Assembly (NCBI RefSeq): GCF_011075055.1
Contig: NW_025401095.1
Location: 710,501 to 774,500, forward strand
Source: Mangifera indica
Taxonomy: Eukaryota; Streptophyta; Magnoliopsida; Sapindales; Anacardiaceae
Length of the DNA: 64,000 nucleotides
Direction of reading: 5' to 3'
Each line of letters starts with the position of its first letter. Within the stretch, counting starts at the first letter, position 1. Position numbers and translations under genes: made by a program. The notes below the pieces were generated by a model. The model made no database searches, was not told the DNA's origin, and saw only the letters and a list, made by a program, of their open reading frames with translations. Below, in pieces: positions 48,934 through 60,455 of the stretch.

Positions 48934-49323
48934 TGTTGGAAATAATAAAAAATTCTATAAATTGAATTCACTGTAATATACACGGTGGTTGATTTTTTCT
49001 TTTTCAAATTGAATGTGATCTAAGATGTGATTATAATTTTCCACAACACAATTTCTTTGATAATATTATCTAGATTCTATGAATTCCTTTCTGGGAGCAT
49101 TTATATATTAGCATTCTCTTAGTATTTGCATTAGAATGGGAGAGAAGAAAAAACTTGCGTTATGTATTTTTAGTTTCTTATTCTGAATGCAGCAGTTTTG
49201 GGACATTAAATATGTTCCTAATTGCCATAAACTGCCCCCATTCAACTGTCTTTCAACTGCCACCTAGGTAGTTTATGCATATTTTACCATACCGATCTGT
49301 CATACGTGGACCCAGACTTAATA
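48934..49323 (-). repeat. Copia-1 5' LTR (right end)
   Basis: Begins TGTTGGAAATAATAAAAAAT on the plus strand and ends near GGACCCAGACTTAATA, matching 16869-17253. The primer site adjoins its left end, so this is the 5' LTR of a minus-strand element. Confidence 0.8.
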
Positions 49324-49777
49324 GATGGACATGTTTTCCATGGAACCTTACTTTGCAAAAAATGAAAAAGTCTAAATCAATATATGTCTGGATTTATCAT
49401 ATATTGAAGCCAAGTATCGATGCTTTCTTAGATGAAGGAACTAAAGTAGAAACTAATTTGATTATCAAGTTTGAGCAAAAATTACAAAGCAAGAAAAATG
49501 AAGTAAACCCTAGATCCAAAAAAGAATTGAGTTTATAGAGAATTCGGTATCATTCATTCAGCTACTTTACAATATGAATCAAACCTGTTGGATTCCGTTA
49601 CTAATAACAGTAATTGTGACGGTTTCTGTTACGCTGTTAACACAAATTATATAGCAGTCCATTATCATGCTTTCTTAACCAACATACACAAACACAATTA
49701 CAATATCGTCCACTACAATTTTTCTTTTACATAAAACTCCCATATTATCTAATGTTCCCACTTAAACTAATATAAAT
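49324..49777. other. Unassigned stretch
   Basis: A lysine-rich open frame extends to 49538 but shows no recognisable domain and starts inside the LTR. No repeat structure was noticed. Confidence 0.35.
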
Positions 49778-51245
49778 TAGAGCTAACAATTTTCTACACG
49801 ACCCATTAATCGGACACGAAAAAATTTGGGTCAAGGTTGTGATTTCTTGACACAAAATTTAATTCGGATCAAGTTGACATGATTCAAAACAAAAGCGGGC
49901 CAGGTAAAGAATAACACGAAAGTAATCTGGTATGATTCAAATTGACACGAATGTTTAGGAAATGTTTACTATAGTAAAATTTGTTAGAGAAAGGTTAAAG
50001 AAATATTGAAGAACAAGTATCAACAACAGTTAAATTCTTACATAGTATATATAATTGTATTTCATATGGTTGTAATTAATTCGATTATTATTAAGTTTTA
50101 TATAAAAAAGAGTGAATTAAGAATAAATGACATTTTCCCACCCAAAATTTACTTATGTCAATAAAACAATATATTAGGAAGTAAAATTACTATTTTATTT
50201 ATACTTTTTCATTTTTGAAAATTATAATATAACTCCAAATTAACAAAAAATAAAAACAATATTTTAAATATTTAAATTATATAAAAACCCTCTTATTTCT
50301 CTTTCCTTTTACCCTCAAGCCTTCTTCCTTCTTATATATATAGAGATGTCTTTGTCATATAATTGTATATTAGAGCGTAAATGTCATTTGTGAAAATATT
50401 GGAGTTTTTTTAAGAATTTATCATCGGGTAATTGGAAACTTAGAAAAAGTTTGGGGTCTTTTAAAAATTTTTGAAATATCAATAAGCCTTTTAATAGTTT
50501 CAAAAATGATAGTTACACTCTCAAAAAATTAAATAGAATATAACAAATTATAAGTGTAAATGTCATATTATAACTATTGAGATTATACAATAGTTTTAAA
50601 ATATGTGGGGGCTTGAAAGGATTTTAGATTTTGATTTGTGAGTTTTAAACATTTTTAACGGTTAAATTGTCATGTTTAAAATGTTTGGGTTTTATATAAC
50701 TATTTTTTTTGTTTTAAATAAATGGATGATAAAATTAATAGTTTACCCTTATGTTATTAGTATATTTTTTTTAATGAAGTTTGATTTTGGGTGGGAGAGT
50801 ATTATTTATGCTACGTACCCAAGGATTGAAGTGTTTTTAGACCAAAGCGTGGGTGAAAAATTTTATTTTATTTTATTTTTTTGGTAGTAAGAATGAGATT
50901 TAGTTATTAAGATTATTGGTATGTTTAAAGGTTTTGATATGTAAATTTTTCAGCTCATTTGTAAACAAAACAAAATCTTATGTAGTATGTATTGTTAATT
51001 ATATATTGGAGGTAATTTAGTGACAAAATTAAAACGTTAAAAACACTTATGCGAGTGAAGACATTAGACAATTTTAGGTTATTTCATATTGAGTCAGGCC
51101 AACCTGAACATAGATCAGATTAGGTTTGAGTTAGAAAATTTTGACACGATTTTATTTCAAATTAGGTTAGGATTAAGAGTTTCTAACTTGAAACCCGAAT
51201 TAACATGACTCGAACACAATTCGATGATGCGAACTACCAAGCTTA
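49778..51245. mobile_element. hAT-like non-autonomous element
   Basis: The left end reads TAGAGCTAACAATTTTCTAC, then ACGACCCATTAATCGGACAC. The right end, reversed, reads TAAGCTTGGTAGTTCGCATC. Both belong to a plant hAT MITE type rich in GACACGA and CCCGAATTAACATGACTCG motifs. The flanks ATATAAAT (49770-49777) and ATATAAGC (51246-51253) match at six of eight bases, as expected for an aged hAT duplication. The inside is AT-rich with no transposase, and the open frame at 50672-50887 is unsupported. Confidence 0.5.
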
Positions 51246-51580
51246 ATATAAGCCTACCATTAGTATATGTTAATGAGTATGCAAGAAAAAGATATTATAA
51301 TCCAACTAGGGAAAATTAAAATGGAATTAAGCCAATTCAATAAAAGAAAATCAACTTGATAGAGTTTATGTTCAAAAAAAAAAAAAATGGGACAAGATCT
51401 TGTTTATTACAACCATCATAATTCATTGAATAATACTATATATATTAACAAATGGTGCAAATACATATTCAAACATTGATGTATTATCATATAATTGAGT
51501 GTTATTTTATTGATAATTTAATATTATTCAATCACATGATGACAAGTTAGTGTTTATACTCGTTATGTTTACATTATTAA

Positions 51581-51696
51581 TGTTGGAAATTTTCGAGTAA
51601 GAGTAGCACGAAGACAATAGAAACATACATTGGAGCATTAACATCAAAATCTAACCAATTTAACCCTGTTTCTCTCCAACTTTAAAATTCTTCTAC

Positions 51697-51738
<42 letters not shown>

Positions 51739-54190
51739 GAACAAGGATGAGAATACATCCAACATCTAACGAAGAAGTGTTCATTTAGAATCAAAATTTC
51801 AAAGTTACAACTTACAATTATATTGCCAATGATCAAATGATCTTATAGTTATAAATTTTACCAATCTTAGTGAAAACCTAAGTTGATTAGCTCACAAATT
51901 ATTTAATCAATTTTCTCTTATCTTTTCGATATTGGGATGTCCATATACCTAACGTTTCTTTGTGCTTTGTTGATTTAGCATTTGCCTACAAGGCTATAGT
52001 TTTGTTGTTGTGATGGCAAGTTAAAGCAAGAATAAAGTAATCACATAATAAATGCTTAAGTGGAATGAAACATTTGAAAGACTTGTGGGATTTTATATCC
52101 TGTTCTAAATAACAGAAAAAACTGGAGACAACCTAGGTTATCTCAATCAAAGAGATGAATTTTCTAAAGTTTCACCTTCTGGAATTTATTGAAGGTCTAT
52201 TATTCTATAAGTTACAAATGAGGAAGAACAAAATAGAAAGGTAATATATTTATGTGCATAAATAATGGGTACAAACAATCAGTGTCATCATGAGATTAAG
52301 TAATTTTAAATTAGAGAAAAAGTAACACTTAATCATATAATGACTCATGATTTTTTGTACTTAGGTATAAACAACTGGTTTCCAAATAGTTTTATTCAAA
52401 GAAAGGATGTATAAAACATTATTGTGAATCACAAGCCAATATGCACTCATAATTAGTGCCCACAAGATTATAAACATTTTAGATATTACTCCTTCCACAA
52501 ATTTGATGCCATCCATGGCCAAATCTTGACAAGAAAGATTGACTGAATGTGCAATATAAGTAGCCGAATGTTCCATATCACATACATGAAAACTTCAAAA
52601 CTGAACACATTTGATAAATTTATATCTCTGGAGGATTAATTTGGGGCTTATCCTTGTTGGTGGCTAAAAGATTTGGAGGTGAAGATGACAATGGAAAACC
52701 ACATGCATGAACCATTCATACAAGAATCAATGCCATAAAAAGAACTATCTAAGAAAGGTAGAAAATATACCTTCTCCAAGCTTTTTTTTTTTTTTTTTGG
52801 ATGAAGATGATGGAATGGAATACCACACTTGTAATGCCTTTAAAAGATTGCACCAAAACAAGCATAAAATGGCCTTAGCCAAATTAGAGAGAGAATTTGA
52901 GGTGAGAGAAATTTTTAGCTAAAATGAAACTTATCCATAAAATTCCACTAACTTTAGCTTTATATAGTGGTGGACTTAATTGACAATTTTTTAATTGTTG
53001 CATGGTTCCATGAAAATCTCTATTTACATAATAGCTATGCATGCATATCTTATATATACATTAGCCACCTTAATTTTATCTCATAAACATTTTAACTCTT
53101 AAAATGTTCTTTCACACCCATATAACACTTTATATGATCTTTCCTTTATTACCCTTTGGAAGGTGCTAGCCAACCCTAGATAATCAATCCTTACTCTCTT
53201 AAATGCTTGGTTTATTAGTTTGACCCTTTAGGTTCACCGTGACATAACCATGAGCCCTTTTCAAATGATCTAAAATATATATTTGAAAACTCAACGACTA
53301 TGGTAAACATCTAGTAATGTGTCATAGTCTTTAAACCATAATGAAGAAACACCTTATCGAACCTAATTTCTAATCGTACATTTCATGTAGGTAAGATCTT
53401 TTTGTTGTCAAATCTTGATCGAGTTTGAGTTTATGGATCATAAAAACCTTAACTTCGATACTTTACAAATTGTCAATCGATATATTCAAAATATGTCATC
53501 ACAAACATTCTTTGTATAACTAACATTACACTCTGGCAAGAGATTTTGATTTCCAATATTTCTTAACATTCGTGTAAGAACTCGAAATTAGATAGAGTTA
53601 ACAGATACTCTAAATCCAATAACTTTGAGTTAACAAATTCTATCTTGATCATCATTCATCTCCGCATACAAACAACGTATGGCCAACATGATCTTTTCGT
53701 TTTGAATGTGACTAACTCTCTATTTATGCACCATATGAACCATATGCATCTTATCGAATTCAACCATGATATCTCGAGTTAAAGGATTATTCTGTACACT
53801 AGAATAATCATACGGTAAATCATTGACTACATCGCAATGACCATCTAACTTATCATAATTGGTCATATTCGAAAAATAGTTCATTAATTGTTAATACATA
53901 CTCATGCCTTAGTGACATGACCATCATTATCACTCATACTAATATTATCTTATGATATTCAATAGAGACATTCAGTACGTCTGCTGTTTGATATTATTGC
54001 CCAACTATTATCACATCTGTAGGGAACAATTCAATAATCCAGTTTTATTTATTAAGTGAATTATCTGAACAATTCACTTATACACTTTATATATAAACAA
54101 ATAAAGGAAGTAGTTTACAAATGTAAACAAAAGCTTTTATTGATAAATCATATTTACACGTATACAATATAAAATGCCCCAAAACCAACA
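51581..54190 (-). mobile_element. LTR-like block with TGTTGG...CCAACA ends
   Basis: Starts TGTTGGAAATTTTCGAGTAA and ends AAATGCCCCAAAACCAACA, a perfect 6-bp inverted pair typical of copia LTRs. The right end stops where CNGC copy B sequence ends. No target duplication (ATTAA against ATACG) and no internal coding region were found, so this may be one long LTR or a mosaic. A minus-strand open frame at 52361-52576 encodes a hydrophobic segment (MFIILWALIMSAYWLVI) that I do not recognise. A run of about 18 T lies near 52781-52798. Confidence 0.35.
51700..51734. repeat. (TA)n microsatellite
   Basis: About 17 TA units, followed at once by TTCAAGAACAAGGATGAGAA, a sequence repeated at 54566 next to a short TA run. 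Confidence 0.95.
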
Positions 54191-55813
54191 ATACGAACGG
54201 TTCCTACGACATACACTAATAATGACTTTGGCTTATTAATGAACACGCCTTTCTAGTCATAGCCTGTAAGAGTGAAGGCTTCCACATTCACATGTGTGTC
54301 AATAGTTGATGTTGATATTGGGAGGCTAGATGATTAAGGGTTTGAATCCAACTAACAAGTGTTTTCCTAAAGAATTTAACATTGTTGCCACTGCCATGAT
54401 AAGTGCCATTGGAGGTGTATCTCCATAGTTTTCCTTTAAGCACAAAGAGAACTTCACTTATCAGTTCACCCTCTTAGAATATAAGAGTGCGATCACTATA
54501 AAAAGATGACTTGATATGAGAACTCAGCTCCTTTAATTTTAGAACTCCCCAGTCTTGTACCTTGATATATATACATTCAAGAACAAGGATGAGAATACAT
54601 CCAACATCAAACAATGCTTGCATGTAATAAGGTTTTCTAAATGTTTGTGCTTATCATAACACTAAAACTATGTACACTAAAAATGATTGTTAATTTGTAT
54701 ACTAATAATGATATGTTACTATGTGATTAAATGATTTTAAATTAAAGGTGAGAAGACATTAAGAAAGGTACTCACTTTTTCAAATGTCATAAGCATTCTT
54801 CCACCTTCATTTTGTTGATCATATGCTCTAGTTCTTCTCCATTGGATTGTAGATATGTCTGTATAGGAAGCACCACTCGAGAAATAAATAAATATATTTA
54901 ATGTTATAAAACACAAAGAAAATAAACAAAAATAATGAAATACTTATGTGGAAAACCCATTATGAGAAAATCCACAGATAAACAATCAAAAAAAGTTCAC
55001 TATGAATAAGAAGGTTACAAGATGAAAGTAGATATATTTTTTTAATTTCTTTATGTTTGAGCTCTTAATCTTATCTCTCTTTATTTGTGGTACACACGTT
55101 TACTTCCCTTACATGCAATTTAATATAGCTTTTATATGCAAACATTAGTTGACAAAGACACTTGATACGTCTACTCGCTAGTCATTATTCCATATCAAAT
55201 AGTATCCACATAATGGTCTATTGTTCTAGTTCACACATACCAGTTATGTTCTACTAGATTAACAAATGAATATGATCTTAATCATTACGTGCATTTAAAA
55301 TCAATGGTGGGCTACAAGATTAGGCCTAGCCACCTGAATTCCGCTACCACCACAATTTTTCTTGAAAAATTTACCTTTCAGAAATTTGCACTTCCTATAT
55401 TCTTGTAACCCCTTATAATTCATATCACCACTATACAACATTTAATGCTTAAGCATATTGAAATAAAACAGATCATTTATCAACCCTCGTATTTCCATTT
55501 AAGAGCACAAATAGCAGTGTGGAATAGATGACTGCAGAAATCACATATATATTTTCCAGGAGAAGGGTACCTGGATTTGAGATTTTGAGCGAAACAACTG
55601 CAAAAATAAGTAAATGGATAAATAGAAAATGTATTCTATATACAGTGGCAGGGTAAGCTGATCCCATTTACTTTGAATTCTTTTAGTTTAGTATATTTAA
55701 AGTATCAATATAATCATCCAAATTTTATATTAACCCCTCTAGACTTTATTATTTAATGATTTCTTTATAGTTTATTTCTATTCAATTTTGTCCCCCTATA
55801 ATTAAAGAGGTGA

Positions 55814-58698
55814 CACTACAACAAATATTCAATTTAAGGATAAAAATTTATGTCCCAAAAAATCAAAATTTCGTCTTAAAAAGTCATTTAAAACAAAAGA
55901 TCAAATCATCAAAAAAGGTGAATTAGCAATTGGTAATATCCACAAAAAATGAGATCGTTCTTAATAACTAGAAACGAAATAGTGTTTTGTTATAAAAGGA
56001 TACACATTTTAGGACAAAATATTTTGTCCATAAATAAAATAGATTTCGTCCCAAAAAGATTATATTTAGAGACAAAATTTTTCGTTCTTGATTGTATAAT
56101 GAATTAGAGATTTTTTTTTTTTGTCTTTGAATATATAATGAATTGGAGACAAAATTTTTTATCCTTGATTATACATTAAATTAAGGACAATTTTTTTCGT
56201 CCTTAAATGTGTAATGAACCAGAGACATCATTTTTCATCCTTGAATGTGAAATGAATTAGAAATAAAATTTTTCATCCCTAATTGTATAAAAATTAGAGA
56301 CAAAATTTTTTGTCCTTAATTGTGTAACAAATTGAGGACAATTTTTTTGGTCCTTGATTGTATAATAAATTAAGGACAAATATTTTCGTCCTTATTAAGT
56401 AGTGAATTGAAAGTAATTTTTTGAGTCTTTAATTGTGTTGTGAATCAAAAATAAAAAATTTAGTCCCTAATTATATTGGGAATCAAGGACAAAAATTTTT
56501 GTTTTGATTTATGTGATGCATTTGATATGAGAATTTCGATCATAAATTAAAATTAATAATTATATTAATTCTCGAAATCCAACAATTCATATAAAACATT
56601 TTTTCAATTGAATAAAAATTATTAATTATATCAAATTATTACTATTACAAATCAATTAATAACTAAATACTAACAATATATTTAAATCTATAAATGTAAT
56701 CATTAAAACATTTAATTATAACTAACTAAAAAAAAAAGGTCATAAGTGTCACCCATTAGTAAGAAAAAAACTATGCTTTCTTCATTAATTAGATGTCAAA
56801 ATATGGCACTTCAATCACAATTTAAATATGAAAAGAGGTACAACTACTAGTCTACATCAATATCAATCTATAAATGTTTTGCAAAAGCTAAAATATTGCT
56901 CTACTCTTTTACATCAATACCAATCTACAATTTGAAACAAAAACAATAAAGTTTAAAGTATGTATCAATTACATTATTTACTTATTTAGTAAGCATATTT
57001 TGTCATGATTTAGCCATCACATAAGTAGCTAATCTCTACAACCCCTAAAGCAGGAAATACTTACTAGCACATCTAGTGTCATTATCTTGTCAGACTACCT
57101 ATTCTTTAACAATATTAAAAATAAAACAATAATAATAAAATTATACACCACATGAAACTACCAAAAGATGTAAACTCAACAATTAAAAAAATATGGTTCA
57201 TAGTGCTTACATCATATGAACTTCTCAATTACCTTGGATCATGTTGGGTTTGTTGAACCAATTATAGAAACAACAATTTATCAAGATGTCTCACAACAAG
57301 TAACTCAACCATTAAATAAATCATAAGATAATTGTTGAATACTCATTTATGCACTAGAAAAAGAAAATTTGACACTAGAATCAAAAGACTATTTTTAGAA
57401 TTAAAATATCAAATGTTACTTTATTCTTACATTTTCTCAATTTCTCAACAATCAAACGGACAAAACTTGACAATGGAATAATGCAATTTAACTGTTTTCA
57501 TCAATCACATATAAATTAAGAATATTAAAGCATAAAAAACCAACAAACGTGATCTCCACCATCACAAAAACATTAGCACTAATCTAAATTAAACCTATAA
57601 AAAAAGGAAAGAAAATGCAAGTTTTAACAAACAAAATTAGAATGAACTTAGTATGACCTGAAACCACACAAGCATAACAATTACATGAAACTCTCTACTA
57701 TGCATAGAAAAATTATACTTCAATTGCTAAACTTCATACTCAGGTGACATTTATTTGTTGATTTAAATCACATCAAATACAAATTACTTATGATTTTTAC
57801 CTTGAAGTAGCATGTGGATGATTTCTAGAGGCTAACAACATCTGTAACATTTTTGCTTGTTGTTTTAAGCGAGCGGTTAATTCATCTACTTTCTCTTGAT
57901 ATTTGATATTTCTTTCCTTTGATTCTTTAAACCTATCTTCAGATTCTTTAAGAGCATTTTCAAGTCTCTTAATTTGAAGATCTAGTCCTATTTTCTTCTT
58001 AGGATTTGGCCCATACCCAAGTCCCTTAATATAGCCAGACTAAGTTCCAAGCACTTCATCACAAATTTTATCTGTAGTTAATGGTTTTTCATCTGATAAA
58101 CTCTTTTCCTTCAACTCTATCATTTCATTCTGCATTTTAGGATATTCAATGTAAACATCAAATTATATGAAATAATGTAAACCACAATAACCAAAATCAA
58201 ACATTGTTTTTAACATTTAGTTGAATGCTCATTTATTTCACTTTCATATTTTACCTTAGCTTTAGAAGTTATCCAACCCTTTCCTTCCTAGGACAAAATT
58301 AAAAAAGACATAAATCATCTGTGGACGAAATTAAAATCTTCCCTAAACATAAATCCTATGTTTTTGGGGACAAAATTAAAATTTTGTCCATAAAAGTAAC
58401 ATTCTAGGGTGAAATTAAAATTGTCCCTAAAAATAAATTCTACATTTTTATGGACAAAATTAAGATTTTGTCTCCTAAAAATATCATTCTATGACAACAT
58501 TAAATTGTCCCTAAAATTATGATTTTGGGACGACCTTAAAAATAAATCTTAACTTATTAGAGATGAAATTAAAATTTTGTCCCCTAAAATAATTATTTTG
58601 GGATGAAATTAAAATTTCGTCTCTAAAAGTAACATTTTTAGGCAAAATTAAAATTGTCTCTAAATATTTTGTCCCTAAATTTAATATTTGTTGTAGTG
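55814..58698. mobile_element. CACTA (En/Spm) element in a copy B intron
   Basis: 2885 bp with perfect 16-bp inverted termini CACTACAACAAATATT, and the similarity continues for several more bases inside. It is flanked by the 3-bp duplication TGA (55811-55813 and 58699-58701). Subterminal arrays on both sides (about 55850-56510 and 58290-58690) repeat motifs such as GGGACAAAATTTTAATTTTG in both orientations. These are expected binding sites for an Spm-type transposase. The inside keeps only a fragment of a plant transposase gene, so the element is non-autonomous. It lies 18 bp inside the intron after exon 58717-58988. Confidence 0.95.
57800..58290 (-). pseudogene. Transposase_24-like (Ptta/En/Spm) fragment inside the CACTA element
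   Basis: Minus strand, two exon-like pieces. The small one near 58290-58254 reads GKGWITSKAK before a GTAAAA donor. The larger one (58131-57800) follows an AAATGCAG acceptor: NEMIELKEKSLSDEKPLTTD, then ICDEVLGTxSGYIKGLGYGP and a long charged coiled coil (LQIKRLENALKESEDRFK, KYQEKVDELTARLKQQAKM). The VLG..SGY(I/V)(K/R)G(L/Y)G block is characteristic of plant Transposase_24 proteins. One TAG interrupts it, where the family has Arg or Lys. It is a C-terminal remnant of the accessory DNA-binding protein, not the DDE transposase. Confidence 0.7.
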
Positions 58699-59254
58699 TG
58701 ATAGATAGGTACTAACCTGAGAACTTGCAGACCCCATCTTAAACAGAATGAAAACTTCTTCAGAAATGGTTTCATTTCTACAATCCTGTATTTAAGAGCA
58801 TCATGGGATATTCCGAACTCTCTAATACTTTCTCCGGCTTGTGCTGTTTTTTGACAGGTTAGCTTCTTTAAATTCTGATTACCACAGACAAAAGAACTAA
58901 ATTTCAACGTGTTGTCGGAAACATATTCATCCCTCCAACATACAAGAACTCTGTCGATCGCAAAACAGTACCATATCGCTCCAAATACCTGACTCCAGAA
59001 CCAGAAATACAACAAATAAGAAATGACTGAATTTGAATTACATGGCCTCCATGCAAGTAAAGGAAAAGATTGAACACAGCTTTTGCCCACTTGGCTTCGG
59101 CAATGAAGGCGGTACGCTTGGAAGCATTTTTAATAGTTATTGAGAGCCCAATAACCAGAAGCATATACCCGAAAAGAAACGAGTTCGTCGTAGTCAAGAA
59201 AATCCTGTCCGTTGTTCCCCTTGTCAAATCTGAAAGTATCGTCTCCACAGATTA

Positions 59255-59345
59255 AAAGAACCAAACTTTCAGATGTTCTCATAGAATTAAGGGGCTAAAC
59301 TTTCAGTATGGAAAAAAGTGATAGTTTGATATATCCAGGTATTGT
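59255..59345. repeat. Foldback-type element, copy 4 (one arm, in an intron of copy B)
   Basis: Reads CCAAACTTTCAGATGTTCTC, then GGGGCTAAACTTTCAGTATG, then AAAAAGTGATAGTTTGATAT. It is the right arm of the family seen at 778-1148 and 15480-15850. It lies in the intron that corresponds to the one holding copy 1 in gene A. Confidence 0.65.
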
Positions 59346-59889
59346 TTTTCCTAAATGAAATTGTGAACATGAGAGCTTACCATTGTCATCAACAGGACTG
59401 GTACTTGAGTAAACACTAAATGTTTGTATCCCTTTATTTTTAGTGATAGTTTTCTTGAAGATATTTCTGATGACATGGGCAACGTACAGCAGCATGTAAG
59501 TGTTGAAGAAGGTGACTACACATATTGTGGCGTACAATTCAGTTTGGATTTCTAGGCAATTTTTGTGGGGATTGATGACCTAAGAGTAGTAATGCAAAGG
59601 ATGCATGAAGATGACAATCACAAGGAGTATCCAGGTCGAATGTTTCAATCAGCAAGCGTTTCCAGAACCCCGAAGTATCATCACCTTGAATTTGAATTTC
59701 ATCTTCTTTGTTGCCTTCCTCTACATGCAAAGCCTGATGCTGAGTGTCCGACCTGAACAATACAAATTGATCCAAGCAGTTCAAAAACAGCTCAAAAGAA
59801 GACTTAGTTTGCTAAAGCTAATTATATGATATCACTTACACGGAGAACAAGGCCAAGGTCTTTGGATTTTGATCTGCAAATCTGTCTGA

Positions 59890-60450
59890 AAAATAGTGGA
59901 GGATCCTTTCGTTAGGAGATAAACCCAGAAAGAAAGAAGAAGAAGAAGAAAAAGTCACAAAGTACAATCAAACACACATCACAAAAGCATAAAATAAAAG
60001 AGACACAAGAGTTTTACATGGATCGGGAAATTCCCTACGTCCCCAGAGTACACCAACACTTCTTCCACTATCCAATTGATGATTACAAACTCAAGCCTCA
60101 ACCTCTCTCACTTTCAATCACAAATCTCTCTTACCTTCCTAAACTTGTCAATCTAAGTCTAAAGCCCTTAGAGATCTCTTGATACATCACACACACACTT
60201 TATGAGACATTAAGCATGTGTATTTATAGCATAGAGGTAATCCATAACTGATTTGAACTCAAAAAGCAAAAAGAGCACGGATTCGGAAAATCTGTATAAA
60301 CCTGACCACGAGACTTTGTTGAGGCGCGTTAGAGCTCCTTTGCTATGATTTTTGAGGCATTAGATTCATATCAAAATAAGCTTTCTAACGATATCTTATT
60401 TGAATAAAACAGACTTCGTTTGACCTATTTACATGTCAAAGTTTGACACC
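59890..60450 (-). repeat. Copia-3 3' LTR (left boundary unclear)
   Basis: Contains GTTTTACATGGATCGGGAAA, a motif typical of Tork-type copia LTRs, and a TTTATAGCATAGAGGTAAT stretch. On the minus strand it begins TGTCAAACTTTGACATGTAA just after the coding region. The left end lies somewhere between 59886 and 59940, close to the first exon of copy B. Confidence 0.6.
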
Positions 60451-60455
60451 ATTTT

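Larger units (their letters stand above)
16869..49323 (-). mobile_element. Copia-1: minus-strand Ty1/copia element expanded to 32 kb by nested insertions
   Basis: Both ends carry a similar ~385-bp LTR beginning TGTTGGAAATA on the plus strand (16869-17253 and 48934-49323). Next to the right LTR, on the minus strand, is a tRNA-Met-type primer site (TTAATATCAGAGCC, 48920-48933). Next to the left LTR is a purine-rich stretch (GAGTTGGAGAT on the minus strand). Coding pieces appear in minus-strand order from the right: leader, gag, protease, integrase (38.3-35.6 kb), then RT and RNase H (18.3-17.5 kb). Inserted inside are copia-2, G1, a solo LTR and G2. No matching 5-bp target duplication was found at the outer ends, so two related elements cannot be fully excluded. 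Confidence 0.7.
54250..59885 (-). pseudogene. CNGC-like channel pseudogene, copy B
   Basis: Minus strand, at least seven exons. 59840-59885 is N-terminal. 59381-59752 holds the first membrane region, HPLHYYSxVINPHKNCLE, with TAG at 59580-59582 and a frameshift. 59042-59229 (LTRGTTDRIF, FNLFLYLHGGH) holds the segment before the pore. 58717-58988 (VFGAIWYCFAIDRVLVCW, FGISHDALKYRIVEM, FSFCLRWGLQVL) is the pore approach. 55485-55597 carries CFAQNLKS at the filter position, where the family has SLGQNL, then, in a shifted frame, ENIYVISAVIYSTLLFVLL. 54776-54858 (QTYLQSNGEELEHM) is the C-linker. 54250-54540 is the cyclic-nucleotide-binding part (GELISEVLFVLKGKLWRYTS, SSLPISTSTI, VNVEAF), with stops at 54474-54476 and 54253-54255. 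A CACTA element lies between the pore exons. It is not functional as it stands. It is a paralogue of copy A. Confidence 0.8.

Noticed and set aside
59070..59829. Plus-strand open frames of 61-74 residues
   Set aside because: They are antisense to CNGC copy B exons, which show family motifs and splice sites on the minus strand.
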